Shown piece by piece: positions 41,913-51,309 of a stretch of DNA of 64,000 nucleotides (positions within the stretch are counted from its first letter, which is position 1; each line of letters begins with the position of its first letter). The notes beneath the pieces are model-generated. The model saw nothing but the letters and a program-made list of their open reading frames with translations. It was not told the DNA's origin and did not search any database. This DNA comes from Trinickia symbiotica (GTDB lineage Bacteria; Pseudomonadota; Gammaproteobacteria; Burkholderiales; Burkholderiaceae), in the NCBI RefSeq assembly GCF_002934455.1, contig NZ_PTIR01000001.1:558001-622000 (forward strand), read 5' to 3'. Both the position numbers and the translations under genes were made by a program.

Positions 41913-43061
41913 ATGCGTATTGCGAAGACGATCGCCCCTATCGCAGTTGCCGTTGGAACGCTTCTCGCCGCTGTGCCGCTCACCGCTTCGGCGGACATGA
42001 CAGTCAAAATCGGCTTTGCCGCCCCGCTTACGGGCCCTAACGCGAACTACGGCGCTGACCTCAAGAACGGCGTGCAGATGGCCCTCGACGACGCGAAGGC
42101 CCAAGGTATCAAGATCAATGGTCAGACGGTGGACTTCCAGCTCGTCTCCGAAGACGACCAGGCGGACCCGCGCACCGGCACCCAGGTCGCGCAAAAGCTC
42201 GTGGATGAAGGCGTCAATGTCGTCATCGGCCACTTCAACTCCGGCACGACGATTCCTGCCTCGGTGATTTACGAGAAGGCCGGCATCCCCGATATCGATC
42301 CCGCCGCGACGAATCCGACCATCAGCGGACGCGGATTCAAGAACATGTTCATGGTCATTTCCAACGATGCCCAAAACGCCGGCACGGCGGGCACGTATGC
42401 CGTGGAGGTGACGAAGGCCAAGCGTATCGCCATCATCGACGACCGCACGGCGTTCGGACAAGGCGAGGCGGACGAGTTCGCCAAGGCGGTCAAGAAGGCG
42501 GGCGGAAATATCGTCGGGCGCGAATACACGACCAATTCCGCCACCGACTTCAAGACGCAACTCACGAGCCTCAAAGGCAAGAATCCCGATCTCATCTTCG
42601 TGGGCGCGCTCAATCCGCAGGCCGCCGGCATCATGAAGCAGATGCGCCAGCTCGGCATGAAGGCGCAGTACGTCGGCGGCGGCGGCGTGAAGGATGTCGA
42701 CTTCATCAAGCTTGCGGGCGACGACGCCGAAAACGCCGAGGCATGGGAGTATGGGCGCCCGCTCGACAGCACGCCCGTCGGCAAGACCTTCGCCGACAAC
42801 TTCAAGAAGAAGTTCGGCGTGGACGTGCTCTCCTATGCGCCGTTCGGCTACGACGCGACCTGGACTGCAATCAAGGCGATGCAGGCGGCGAATTCAGCCA
42901 AGCCCGATGATTACCGTGCGAAGCTGAAAGACATCAGCTTCGATGGCATCACCGGACATATCGCGTTCAATCCGGACGGCTCGCTGAAGGGCGCCTCGTC
43001 GACGATGTATCAAGTCAAGAACGGCCAATGGGTGACGGTCGTCACCAAGAGCGCGGAGTGA
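41913..43061 (+). CDS. Branched-chain amino-acid-type ABC binding protein (LivK family), orphan
   Basis: 382-residue periplasmic protein. The start MRIAKTIAPIAVAVGTLL is preceded by an AAAGGA ribosome-binding site and gives a clean signal peptide ending ASA before DMTVKIGFAAP. Family features include GPNANYGADLKNGVQMALDDA, VVIGHFNSGTTIPAS, DPAATNPTIS and FSYAPF-type LSYAPFGYDATWTAIKAM. No LivHMFG permease or ATPase genes are adjacent, so it must work with a transporter encoded elsewhere. It may bind leucine, isoleucine, valine or a related ligand. Confidence 0.9.
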   Translation: MRIAKTIAPIAVAVGTLLAAVPLTASADMTVKIGFAAPLTGPNANYGADLKNGVQMALDDAKAQGIKINGQTVDFQLVSEDDQADPRTGTQVAQKLVDEGVNVVIGHFNSGTTIPASVIYEKAGIPDIDPAATNPTISGRGFKNMFMVISNDAQNAGTAGTYAVEVTKAKRIAIIDDRTAFGQGEADEFAKAVKKAGGNIVGREYTTNSATDFKTQLTSLKGKNPDLIFVGALNPQAAGIMKQMRQLGMKAQYVGGGGVKDVDFIKLAGDDAENAEAWEYGRPLDSTPVGKTFADNFKKKFGVDVLSYAPFGYDATWTAIKAMQAANSAKPDDYRAKLKDISFDGITGHIAFNPDGSLKGASSTMYQVKNGQWVTVVTKSAE

Positions 43062-43153
43062 TCGCGGATCTGATCGGCGCCCATTGACACCCGGCAGTAC
43101 TTGCTTAGCGTCGATGGGCGCGCAGCGCCTCCTAAACCAATTCGGAGGTCGAC

Positions 43154-44311
43154 GTGACAGTATCCCGCTTGCAAAACATTCCCGGCATCGGCGTGGATCG
43201 CGTCGGCGACGCCGCGGATTCGATGCAGGACGCCGACATTCTAAGGCTCGAGAATCTCGATACCGATCTGAGGCCGCCCGCCGAAGCCCTCGCGCGTACG
43301 CGCGACGCAATCGGAGACGACGCAGCCAACAGTTATCTGCCGTTTCTCGGGCAGTGGCCGCTGCGGCAGGCTGCCGCGCTGCGCGTCGGCCGCGCGGCGG
43401 GTGTCGACTATGATGCGGCAAGCGAATGCGTCATATCGGCGGGCGGGCTCGCCGGCATTCTCAATGTGCTGCTGTCGATTCTCGAGCCCGGCGACGAAGT
43501 TGTGCTGACCGACCCAACCTATGCCGGCCTTATTAACCGTGTGCATCTGGCGGGCGGCGTGCCGAAGTTCGTGCGGCTCGAGCCGGGCGCCGACGGCTGG
43601 CGGCTCGACATGGAGAGCCTCGCTGCCACAATCGGGCCGCAGACGAAGGCGTTCCTCATCGCGTCCTCGTCGATGCCGAGCGGCTTTGTCGCATCGAAAG
43701 ACGAATGGCGCGCAATCGCCGAGCTTTGCGATCGGGCCGGCGCATGGCTCGTCTACGACGCGGCGATGGAGCGCATCGTCTTCGACGGCCGCGAGATCGT
43801 CCATCCGGCCGGTTTGCCCGGGATGCGGGAACGGACGATCACCGTCGGCTCAGTCTCGAAGGAATACCGGATGATCGGCTGGCGCGTGGGCTGGATCGTC
43901 GGACCTGCATCGATCATGAACGACGTGCGCCTCGTCAGCTTATCGAACGTCGTCTGTCAGGTCGGCATCGCCATGCCGGGCGCGACGGCCGCGATCACGG
44001 CGACCGATGACGGTGTCGCGGCCGCCGTCGCCGAATGGGAAAGCCGGCGCGATTTCCTCATGGCCGAGTTGGCCGACCTGCCCGTTGTTCGCCCGCACGG
44101 CGGCTGGTCCCTGCTCGTCGATACGCGCAGCCTCGGCATCGAGCCTGCCGACGCATCGCGATTGCTGCTCGCGCACGGCAAGATCGCGGCCACGCCGATG
44201 ACGAACTGGGGACCGACGGCGGATCGCTATCTGCGATTGGTCTTCTCGAACGAGCCCGTTTCGCGGATGCGTGACGTTCGCGAACGCATACGTGCGTCAT
44301 GGCGCCTGTGA
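43154..44311 (+). CDS. PLP-dependent class I/II aminotransferase
   Basis: 385-residue fold-type-I aminotransferase. The PLP lysine is in VGSVSKEYRMIGWRVGW, the aspartate/tyrosine pocket in WLVYDAAMERIVFDG, and the substrate arginine region near RYLRLVFSNEP. The aromatic/glycine loop ISAGGLAGILNVLLS is also present. The specific substrates are not evident; it most resembles aspartate/aromatic-type aminotransferases. It lies 92 bp after the orphan LivK-type gene on the same strand, so the two could share a transcript and an amino-acid substrate. Confidence 0.88.
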   Translation: MTVSRLQNIPGIGVDRVGDAADSMQDADILRLENLDTDLRPPAEALARTRDAIGDDAANSYLPFLGQWPLRQAAALRVGRAAGVDYDAASECVISAGGLAGILNVLLSILEPGDEVVLTDPTYAGLINRVHLAGGVPKFVRLEPGADGWRLDMESLAATIGPQTKAFLIASSSMPSGFVASKDEWRAIAELCDRAGAWLVYDAAMERIVFDGREIVHPAGLPGMRERTITVGSVSKEYRMIGWRVGWIVGPASIMNDVRLVSLSNVVCQVGIAMPGATAAITATDDGVAAAVAEWESRRDFLMAELADLPVVRPHGGWSLLVDTRSLGIEPADASRLLLAHGKIAATPMTNWGPTADRYLRLVFSNEPVSRMRDVRERIRASWRL

Positions 44312-44350
44312 TGCGGAGCTGCCATGAAGCGCGTCAATGCCTGACGCCCT

Positions 44351-44728
44351 TTACGCGTCGCCCGTCGGGACGATATCTGCACCTTCCACCATGAGGATCA
44401 CGGTCTTCTCCGACGCACGGGGGCGATGCAGGACGCCCTTCGGCACGACAAACGCCTGGCCTGGGCGCAAGTCGACAGATCGCTGCTCCAGGTCGATCAA
44501 AAATCGTCCGCTGGCAACGTAGAAAAACTCGTCGAGCGAATCGTGCTTGTGCCAGTGATACTCGCCCTGGACGACGCCCAGACGCACCACTGAATCGTTC
44601 ACCTGGCAAAGCGTCTGGTTGTACCAGGGATGGGTGTTTGCCGCGACGAGCGAGGGGATATCGATCAATTCACCAGCAGCGTGCAGTACGTCGAGGCGAG
44701 TCAGATAAGGATGCGTTTCAGTGCTCAC
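44351..44728 (-). CDS. Small cupin-domain protein
   Basis: Single-domain cupin of 125 residues if translation starts at the GTG at 44728 (VSTETHPYLTRLDVL), which has a GGAG ribosome-binding site 6 bp before. An ATG at 44770 would add 14 residues. Cupin motif 1 is GEYHWHKHDSLDEFFYVASG with the metal ligands His, His and Glu. Motif 2 is GQAFVVPKGVLHRP with the final His. It is likely a metal-binding sugar- or small-molecule-binding protein or isomerase. Convergent with the aminotransferase gene. Confidence 0.85.
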   Translation of the reverse strand: MSTETHPYLTRLDVLHAAGELIDIPSLVAANTHPWYNQTLCQVNDSVVRLGVVQGEYHWHKHDSLDEFFYVASGRFLIDLEQRSVDLRPGQAFVVPKGVLHRPRASEKTVILMVEGADIVPTGDA

Positions 44729-44818
44729 GAGCGTCTCCGGAGAACGTTGCGCAACGGGAACGCGCAACACCGCGACAACTGTATGCGCCGCTCGCCGAGG
44801 CCGTCTTGAACGAGACCG

Positions 44819-45736
44819 TCAACTGTTGGAACGGAAACGGCCTTGTGCTTGGAGCGCGCGGTACGCCCCCGGCGTCACGCCGAACTGGCGGCGAAAGACG
44901 CGCGTGAAATGGCTTTGATCGGCAAAGCCCGTGGTTTCGGCAATTTGCGCCAGCGGCCGATCGACGTCGAGCAGCAGCCGGCTCGCGACGTCGAGCCGCA
45001 ATTGACGCACGTACTCGCCTACCGTGCAGCCGAAATGCTTCCTGAAAGCGCGCGCCAGATGGTCCGCCGACACATTGCAGTCGGCTGCGATCGCCTCGAG
45101 GGAAAGCGGCTCGCAGCATCGCTCGCGCAGCAATGCCTCGGCCCGGTCGAGCCAGCGGCGCGTGCGAGCGCCGCCAACCATCCGGCTCGCGGTCACGCCC
45201 TGAGCGCCGACAGGCGTCACGGACGGCGACGGAAGAACATGAGCATATGCGCTCCTTCGCATGTCAGTGCGCTGGCACGCCGCGAGAAATTCGAGCACCA
45301 GCCCTTCGACGGCAAGCGGGGTGGCGGCATCGGGTTCTCTGCATTCATAGACGAGTCGCCGCATCAGCGACAAGGGCGCCCCGCCTGGAAAATCACCGGG
45401 GTCGAGCAAGAGATTGGCGCGGCCGCCAAGCCGTTCCAGCCAGGATGAAGCAAACTCGACATGCAGGACATGGCCGCCCGGCCCATGCCAGCAGTTTTCG
45501 TGCGGCAGCGCAGCGGGAAAGAACGTCAGTGACATCGGCGCTTCGTCGCCCGTGCGCCCCGGCCACGCGCGCGTCGCACGGCCCCCGAGCACGAAGCAGA
45601 AAAATGCATTGACGTGTTCATGGCGAGGAATGACGAGGTCCGTCGCAAAATCCGTCTCGACGATCGACAGCCCCGCGCCACTGTGCCGCGGAATGTTCTT
45701 GCCGAAGTAGTCACCCGGTTCGAGCACTCTCAACAT
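44819..45736 (-). CDS. AraC-family transcriptional regulator
   Basis: 305 residues with a cupin-like N-terminal sensor domain (DLVIPRHEHVNAFFCFVLGG) and a C-terminal AraC DNA-binding domain: EPLSLEAIAADCNVSADHLARAFRKHFG, then LAQIAETTGFADQSHFTRVFRRQFG. It lies 90 bp upstream of the cupin gene on the same strand and may regulate it. Ligand unknown. Confidence 0.9.
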   Translation of the reverse strand: MLRVLEPGDYFGKNIPRHSGAGLSIVETDFATDLVIPRHEHVNAFFCFVLGGRATRAWPGRTGDEAPMSLTFFPAALPHENCWHGPGGHVLHVEFASSWLERLGGRANLLLDPGDFPGGAPLSLMRRLVYECREPDAATPLAVEGLVLEFLAACQRTDMRRSAYAHVLPSPSVTPVGAQGVTASRMVGGARTRRWLDRAEALLRERCCEPLSLEAIAADCNVSADHLARAFRKHFGCTVGEYVRQLRLDVASRLLLDVDRPLAQIAETTGFADQSHFTRVFRRQFGVTPGAYRALQAQGRFRSNS

Positions 45737-45952
45737 CTCTCAATCCCTCGAGCTAGTCGGTCGATTCTACTCGTGCGCGAGACGGCTCGTGCCGCGCGAG
45801 AGATGCCCGACTCGCGCAAAACCATACGCAACGAACCGGCGGCTTCAACGGCCGGAGGGCTCGGCGCCGCATCCTCGCACCTGATAACATCCGACTCCAA
45901 TCCGCGAGCCACAGGGCTCGCTCAACGCCGCATCACCGTCCAACGATTCATC

Positions 45953-46843
45953 ATGTCTTTGTTCAGCCTGCTCGATCCGTGGGAGCCCTCCCCCGCGCTC
46001 GTGGCCGTTTTCCTTGCCGCCGCCTTGCTCTATGCGCGCGGCGCGCGGCGCATTTCCGTGACGTTGGCGCGGCGCGCCGCGTTCTGGTCAGGTCTTGCTC
46101 TCTTTTACATCGCGCTGCATACGCGGCTCGACTACTACGCCGAGCACCAGTTTTTTGTGCACCGCCTGCAGCATCTCGTGCTGCACCATCTAGCGCCATT
46201 GATCGTGATGGCCGGCTATCCGGGCGGCGTGCTGCGCGCGGGGCTGCCTCTGCGCTGGCGCATGTCGCTGCGGCGATGGCAACGCGGCACGGCCGCGCGC
46301 ATGGCCGCCGCGGTCCTGCTCAACCCAACGTTCATTTCGCTCGCGTTCGTCATTTCGGTCGTGTTCTGGCTGATTCCGTCGATACAGTTCGTGGCGATGC
46401 TCGATTGGCGCATGTATACGTTCATGAACTGGTCCGTGGCCGCGAGCGGACTGCTCTACTGGTGGATGTTGCTCGATCACCGTCCCGCCCCGCCGAGCCG
46501 CACGCGTCCGGGCTTGAGAGTCTTGTCGCCCGTCATCACGATGACGCCGCAGATTCTCGTCGGCGCGATCATCACCTTCTCGTCGCGCGATCTCTATCCG
46601 GTTTTCACGCTATGCGGACGCGCGTTTACGTCGATCCCGCCAGTGCTCGACCAGAGCCTCGGCGGCCTCATCATGTGGGTGCCGGCGGCAGTGCTCGAAG
46701 CGATCGGGGCCATGATGGCACTGCGGCATTTGATGAGGTTGTCGGCGCGAGCGCCGCGCGGCGAGCAACAACGGCCCGCCGTCGCAGCTCGCCCGACCGG
46801 GGCTGCGGTTCAGGAACCCCGGCTTCCCATCCGCGCGCGATAG
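45953..46843 (+). CDS. CtaG-like cytochrome c oxidase assembly membrane protein
   Basis: 296-residue membrane protein of the caa3-type CtaG family (PF09678-like), from MSLFSLLDPWEPSPALVAVFL, with about six to seven hydrophobic segments. Characteristic segments are the histidine-rich FFVHRLQHLVLHHLAPLIVM, FWLIPSIQFVAMLDWRMYTFMNW and a late LGGLIMWVPAAVLEAIGAM. Such proteins are involved in copper handling for oxidase assembly. No oxidase genes are nearby. The frame extends upstream but overlaps the AraC gene. The 3' end overlaps the next, convergent gene by 34 bp. Confidence 0.85.
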   Translation: MSLFSLLDPWEPSPALVAVFLAAALLYARGARRISVTLARRAAFWSGLALFYIALHTRLDYYAEHQFFVHRLQHLVLHHLAPLIVMAGYPGGVLRAGLPLRWRMSLRRWQRGTAARMAAAVLLNPTFISLAFVISVVFWLIPSIQFVAMLDWRMYTFMNWSVAASGLLYWWMLLDHRPAPPSRTRPGLRVLSPVITMTPQILVGAIITFSSRDLYPVFTLCGRAFTSIPPVLDQSLGGLIMWVPAAVLEAIGAMMALRHLMRLSARAPRGEQQRPAVAARPTGAAVQEPRLPIRAR

Positions 46844-47712
46844 GCGCGAGGGCTCATTCCGAACTCGTTTCTGAACGCGCGATTGAAGTTCGACACATCG
46901 TCAAAGCCGCAATCGAGGGCAATGTCGATGACCTTCGCGGGCCCATCCACCAGGCGCTCCACAGCGGCGCGCAATCGCGCGCGCACGACGTATTGATGCG
47001 GCGTCGTACCCGTCACGCGCTCGAACGTGCGCAGAAAATGATAAGGGCTCAAACCCGCATGCCGGGCCAGGCCATCGACGCTGGTATCGCCGTCCGGCGA
47101 CTCGTCGATCAACCGAAGCACCTGCATCACGCGCTCGAGCGCCGCGGCCGGAACGGAGTTGCCCGCTTGCACGCGTTGCTCGGTCGTCTGTCGCAGCACG
47201 GCGGCGGCAAGTGCAAAAGCCAGTTCATCCCAGGCAACGCAGACACGCGCGGAAACACCGGCCGAAGCCGCCGCGACGAACGGCGCGAGTGCTCGCGAAG
47301 GCGCGATGCGCGCCGTGCGAAACCTCGCGCGGGCTCGGCGGAGCCCGGCATCCTCGGCGATTCGCTCGAAGCACTCGGGCGTAAAGCGAAACGCGACGCA
47401 ACGGTCGCCCGCGCGGTGGCGATGGCCGCACTCGAAGCATTCGCCCGCGTTGCCCAGCATGACCGAACCGGGCGTCATCAGCCCTCTTCCAGGCGCGGAC
47501 CGGTACTCGAACGCGCCCGCCGCCACGAGCGCGATCAGTACCTGCTGATGGCGCTCCTCGAATGGCCAGTCGCCGGGCCCGTGGGTGCAAAGCACGTCCG
47601 CGACCTCCCAGCCCCGTCCGGCCGCGATGACACGCGGCGCGACACGTCCGCGCGCGCCCACCTCGCGCCGCAGCGCAAGCGCCTCGTCCAGATCGGCCGC
47701 AATTTTTGCCAA
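46810..47712 (-). CDS. AraC-family transcriptional regulator
   Basis: 300 residues. The N-terminal ligand domain contains several cysteines and histidines (NAGECFECGHRHRAGDRCVAFRF), which may sense metal or redox. The C-terminal AraC domain has TSVDGLARHAGLSPYHFLRTFERVTG followed by VIDIALDCGFDDVSNFNRAFRNEFG. Divergent from the DUF1579-like gene with a 145-bp gap, so it probably regulates that gene and itself. It overlaps the CtaG-like gene tail to tail. Confidence 0.88.
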   Translation of the reverse strand: MAKIAADLDEALALRREVGARGRVAPRVIAAGRGWEVADVLCTHGPGDWPFEERHQQVLIALVAAGAFEYRSAPGRGLMTPGSVMLGNAGECFECGHRHRAGDRCVAFRFTPECFERIAEDAGLRRARARFRTARIAPSRALAPFVAAASAGVSARVCVAWDELAFALAAAVLRQTTEQRVQAGNSVPAAALERVMQVLRLIDESPDGDTSVDGLARHAGLSPYHFLRTFERVTGTTPHQYVVRARLRAAVERLVDGPAKVIDIALDCGFDDVSNFNRAFRNEFGMSPRAYRARMGSRGS

Positions 47713-47857
47713 GCTTCACCTCGCCGCGTTGCCTAGTATCGTCCTCGTGGCCGAGCGGGCGGATGGCAGACCCGTCGCCCGCTGTGCCGAACACCGCGCC
47801 GGCACGATCAGGCGCGGTCAGCCGGTAAGCGAATTCGATCTACGAAGGAGACTCAAC

Positions 47858-48406
47858 GTGAATCGTATCGAAAACGAGGCATCGCGTGCATTCCTATCGG
47901 CCCTCGCCGCTCCGGGCCGGGCCGCCGACATCGGAGAGGCCGACGATATCTACGGCTGGCTCGTCGGCAGCTGGTCGCTCGAAGTACTGCGCTATCGCGG
48001 CGTCGATTTGCGCGGCAAAGGCATGATGGCCGAAGCGCATTTCGGCTGGGCGCTCGAGGGCCGCGCCATCGAGGACGTCTGGATCATGCCGCCGCGCGGC
48101 ACCCGCCCGCCGCAAGATCCGGAATTCAACATGTACGGCACTACGCTGCGCAGCTGGGATCCAGATTTGCGCGCCTGGCGCATTTCATGGACGAATCCGG
48201 CGCGAAGTCACCGCGAAACGCAAATCGGCCGGCGCGTTGGAAACGAGATCGTGCAAACGGGGGCGCGCGCCGATGGTCAAGCCACGCGCTGGCGCTTCGC
48301 CGAAATCACGTCCCGCGGTTTTCATTGGATCGGCGAAGCGCTCGATCGCGACGGGTCGACTTGGTTCATCGAAGGTGAATTTCTTGCGACGCGCGTGGAG
48401 GGTTGA
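47858..48406 (+). CDS. DUF1579-like small protein
   Basis: 182 residues, started at GTG (MNRIENEASRAFLSALAAPG) because an AAGGAG ribosome-binding site lies 8 bp before; the longer upstream frame has no support. It contains WLVGSWSLEVLRYRGVDLRGKG, WALEGRAIEDVWIMPPRG, TTLRSWDPDLRAWRISWTNP and GFHWIGEALDRDGSTWF, a beta-rich pattern like calycin/DUF1579-type proteins. No signal peptide is present. The divergent AraC gene is its probable regulator. Function unknown. Confidence 0.8.
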   Translation: MNRIENEASRAFLSALAAPGRAADIGEADDIYGWLVGSWSLEVLRYRGVDLRGKGMMAEAHFGWALEGRAIEDVWIMPPRGTRPPQDPEFNMYGTTLRSWDPDLRAWRISWTNPARSHRETQIGRRVGNEIVQTGARADGQATRWRFAEITSRGFHWIGEALDRDGSTWFIEGEFLATRVEG

Positions 48407-48469
48407 ACGAGGCGACGAGCCGATGTCCGTTCGGCGGCTCCATGCGCCTCGCTCATTGCCCGCAGGGCG

Positions 48470-49687
48470 TCACTTGCGCTCGTCGATGGCCCGCCGCAAC
48501 GAAAGCGCGATACCCTTTGCGGCAAGCTCTATGTCCGCGAGGCTCGGGAAGCTCGGCGCGATGCGCAGATGCGTATCGCGCGAATCGATGCGGTACGGAA
48601 ACGCCGCGCCCGCGGGTGTCAACACGATGCCGGCCTCGGCGGCAAGCGCGACCGTACGCTTGGCGAGTCCATCCGGGGTGTAGAGGCTCACGAAATAGCC
48701 GCCCTGCGGGGTCGACCACGAAACGCCGCGCGCATCGGCGAGCATCGCTTCGAAGGTCGCCGCGACCGCATCGAACTTCGGCCGTAACAGCGCGCGATGC
48801 CTTTCCATCAATCGCTCGAGCCCCGCGCGATCGCGCAGGAACCGCACGTGCCGCAACTGATTCAGCTTGTCGGGGCCGATCGTGCGCACCGATACATGGC
48901 GCTGCCACCAATCGATGTTACGGGGCGACGATGCGAGAAACGCGACCCCGCCACCGGCCAATGTCACCTTCGACAATGAGGCGAAGACTAGCGCGCGATC
49001 GGGATAGCCGGACTTCAGCGTGGCTCCGACGATGTCGGGGCTAGCGTGCCTACGCTCGGTCAGGTGATGGAAACGATAAGCGTCGTCCCAAAAGAGCCGG
49101 AAATCGGGCGCGGCCGTCGGCATGGAAGCGAGGCGCCGCACGACGTCTTCCGAATAGATCGTTCCCGTCGGATTGCTGTAAAGCGGCGTGCACCAGATGC
49201 CCTTGATCGAAGGATCGGCGGCAACCTGCGCCTCGACGAAATCCATGTCGGGGCCGTCGTCGCCGAGGGGCACCGCGATCATCCGGATGCCCAGCGCCTC
49301 GCAGATCGCAAAGTGGCGATCGTAGCCGGGCACCGGGCAAAGAAATGCCACTTCCTTTGCCGATTTGCGCCACGGCTCGCCGCCAGGCAGGCCGAACAAC
49401 ATCGCGAACGAGAGCGCATCGTGCATCAGCTCGAGGCTCGAGTTGCCGGCGGCCGCGACCTGGCTCGGCGACAGTCCGAGCAGCTCGGCGCCGAGCTCGC
49501 GCGCTTCGGGTAGGCCCAGCAAATGGCCGTAGTTGCGGCAATCGATGCCGTCGCGCGAAAGATGTCCGACTGTCCCGGCTTCGTCGATCAGTCCGCGAGA
49601 TAGGTCGAGCTGCTCGGGTGCAGGCTTGCCGCGAGTCATATCGATCGAGAGGCCCAAGCGGGCAAAGTCGTCGTAATTCATCGGCAC
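48470..49687 (-). CDS. MocR-type class I aminotransferase
   Basis: 405-residue PLP enzyme of the Aminotran_MocR group, known from an aspartate aminotransferase of Corynebacterium. Distinct features are MTRGKPAPEQLDLSRGL, the PLP-phosphate region AAGNSSLELMHDALSF, CPVPGYDRHFAICEALG, the PLP lysine in FASLSKVTLAGGGVAF and HLRIAPSFPSLADIELA. No MocR/GntR DNA-binding domain is attached. Divergent from a LysR gene with a 125-bp gap that holds a palindrome. The start could be MNYDDFARLG 6 bp later. Confidence 0.9.
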   Translation of the reverse strand: MPMNYDDFARLGLSIDMTRGKPAPEQLDLSRGLIDEAGTVGHLSRDGIDCRNYGHLLGLPEARELGAELLGLSPSQVAAAGNSSLELMHDALSFAMLFGLPGGEPWRKSAKEVAFLCPVPGYDRHFAICEALGIRMIAVPLGDDGPDMDFVEAQVAADPSIKGIWCTPLYSNPTGTIYSEDVVRRLASMPTAAPDFRLFWDDAYRFHHLTERRHASPDIVGATLKSGYPDRALVFASLSKVTLAGGGVAFLASSPRNIDWWQRHVSVRTIGPDKLNQLRHVRFLRDRAGLERLMERHRALLRPKFDAVAATFEAMLADARGVSWSTPQGGYFVSLYTPDGLAKRTVALAAEAGIVLTPAGAAFPYRIDSRDTHLRIAPSFPSLADIELAAKGIALSLRRAIDERK

Positions 49688-49774
49688 TGTTCTCTCCGCG
49701 AGTCATTCTGAAACGAAATGGGGCTAACGAGTGCAGTATGCCGATATGGGATGATTCAGACAAACGCGTTATAT

Positions 49775-49789
49775 TGAACGCTTCGTTCA
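49775..49789. promoter_or_regulatory. Palindrome in the LysR/aminotransferase divergent region
   Basis: TGAACG-CTT-CGTTCA, a perfect 6-bp-arm inverted repeat, lies 23 bp before the LysR start codon and between the two divergent genes. It fits a LysR-type operator but could be chance. Confidence 0.5.
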
Positions 49790-49812
49790 GCTTTTCTGAT
49801 AGATACGACGCG

Positions 49813-50664
49813 ATGAAGACCCTCGATCTCGATGTCCTCTCGATGGTGGTCGCGGTTGCCGATGCCGGTAGCTTCCTGCGTGGCGCCGCACTCGTGCATC
49901 GCTCGCAATCGGCAGTCAGCATGCAGGTGAAAGCGCTCGAAGGCGCGCTCGGCAAGACGCTTTTTGTGCGCAGGGCGCGCAGCGTCGTGCCGACTCAAGA
50001 GGGGTATCTGCTCATCGAGTACGCGCGCCGAATGCTCGCGCTGCGCGATGAGGCGTGGGCGTCGCTCGTGCATCCCGAGGTCAAGGGGCGCGTCGTGATC
50101 GGCGTGCCCGACGACTACGCTTCATCTCTGCTGCCCGGCGTGCTGCGCAAGTTCTCGGCAACCTATCCGAAGGTTGAGATTCAGGTGGTCGGCCTGCCGA
50201 GCCATGCGCTCGTGCCGCTTGTGAAGGACAACAAAATCGATCTCGCCTGCATGACACGCATGAAAGGCATGCGCGGCGAGCTGATCCGCCTGGAGCCGAC
50301 GGTCTGGGCCGGCGCGGCGCGTGGCGGCCCGATATGGAAAGAGCGGCCACTGCCGATCGCCGTCTTCGCAGCCGGCAGCGTCGCGCGCGCCAACGCGATC
50401 CGCGCGCTGCAGCGTGCGCGCATCGCCTATCGGACTTCGTATGAGAGTCCGAGCTTGCTTGGGCTCTTCAGTATGGTCGAAGCGGGACTCGCCGTGGCGC
50501 CCGTCGCGCGTTGCGCGCTACCCGAGCGATTCGTTCAACTTGGTCGAGCGCAAGGGCTGCCGCCGTTGCCGCCGCTAGAAATCGTTCTCGCACGAAGCGC
50601 CGCGTCCAATCGCGCCGAATGCGATTTCTTGGCCGAGCAGATTCTGGGAGAACTGCGGGTTTGA
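49813..50664 (+). CDS. LysR-family transcriptional regulator
   Basis: 283 residues from MKTLDLDVLSMVVAVADAGSF. The N-terminal winged helix-turn-helix includes FLRGAALVHRSQSAVSMQVKALEGALGKTLFVRRARSV, and a LysR substrate-binding domain follows (GRVVIGVPDDYASSLLPGVLRKFSATYP). An upstream in-frame stretch overlaps the divergent gene and is not part of the protein. Divergent orientation and the shared palindrome suggest that it regulates the MocR-type aminotransferase. Confidence 0.9.
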   Translation: MKTLDLDVLSMVVAVADAGSFLRGAALVHRSQSAVSMQVKALEGALGKTLFVRRARSVVPTQEGYLLIEYARRMLALRDEAWASLVHPEVKGRVVIGVPDDYASSLLPGVLRKFSATYPKVEIQVVGLPSHALVPLVKDNKIDLACMTRMKGMRGELIRLEPTVWAGAARGGPIWKERPLPIAVFAAGSVARANAIRALQRARIAYRTSYESPSLLGLFSMVEAGLAVAPVARCALPERFVQLGRAQGLPPLPPLEIVLARSAASNRAECDFLAEQILGELRV

Positions 50665-50742
50665 GTGGCAGCAATCCAGTACTCAATCGTATCAGAGCGA
50701 CTACCGAGAATGCGCATCGCTCGATGCCCCAGTCTAGTCCCG

Positions 50743-51309
50743 CTATCGGTGAAGCATCGCCGCAGGCAACGCCTCGATGATCCAACGAGTCAAATTCCGT
50801 GAGACGTGACGTGTAATGCCATCCTCGCGGGAGAGCAGCAGGCGCCGATGCAGTCCACTGTTATCGAATACAAAGCTGCGGTGTGCAATTGCCAACGCTT
50901 CAGGAAGATTCCGCAGACTTCGGTGATAGCGCCGCGCAATATCTACCGGAGGCACATCGTGCCCGCCCGCTGCGACACGCTCGGAAACTCGCAGGCCCGC
51001 TCCGCGGGCGTTTCGGATACCGACGAATGCAAGGTTGACCTTATACCCGGCCTGATCGGCCTCTCGCATGAAGGCAAGTTCGCGGTTTCCGGAAAATGTC
51101 GTTTCCCAACCGAAACTAACGCGCGCCGCCAAATACCGGCGCTGACGCCGGATTGCCTCTTTACCCGCTTCTATCGGACTAACTCCGATCCCCTCGCGCG
51201 CGATGTCGTCAGGGTTCACGACCGACAGCCGGCCGGAGAGATACCTGCCGGTAAGCGTGCTTTTGCCGGCACCGTTCGGCCCGGCCACGATCCAAACTTG
51301 CGGTCTCAC
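50743..51309 (-). CDS. Zeta-toxin family P-loop kinase
   Basis: 188-residue P-loop protein with Walker A GPNGAGKST at residues 10-18 and the zeta/AAA-like motifs NPDDIAREG, FGWETTFSGNRELAFMREADQAGYKVNLAFVGI and SERVAAGGHDVPPVDIARRYHRSLRN. Zeta toxins phosphorylate UDP-N-acetylglucosamine and block peptidoglycan synthesis; short chromosomal relatives are common. The start overlaps the stop of the upstream 83-residue gene by 4 bp, as toxin and antitoxin genes often do. Activity as a toxin is inferred from family and arrangement. Confidence 0.85.
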   Translation of the reverse strand: MRPQVWIVAGPNGAGKSTLTGRYLSGRLSVVNPDDIAREGIGVSPIEAGKEAIRRQRRYLAARVSFGWETTFSGNRELAFMREADQAGYKVNLAFVGIRNARGAGLRVSERVAAGGHDVPPVDIARRYHRSLRNLPEALAIAHRSFVFDNSGLHRRLLLSREDGITRHVSRNLTRWIIEALPAAMLHR

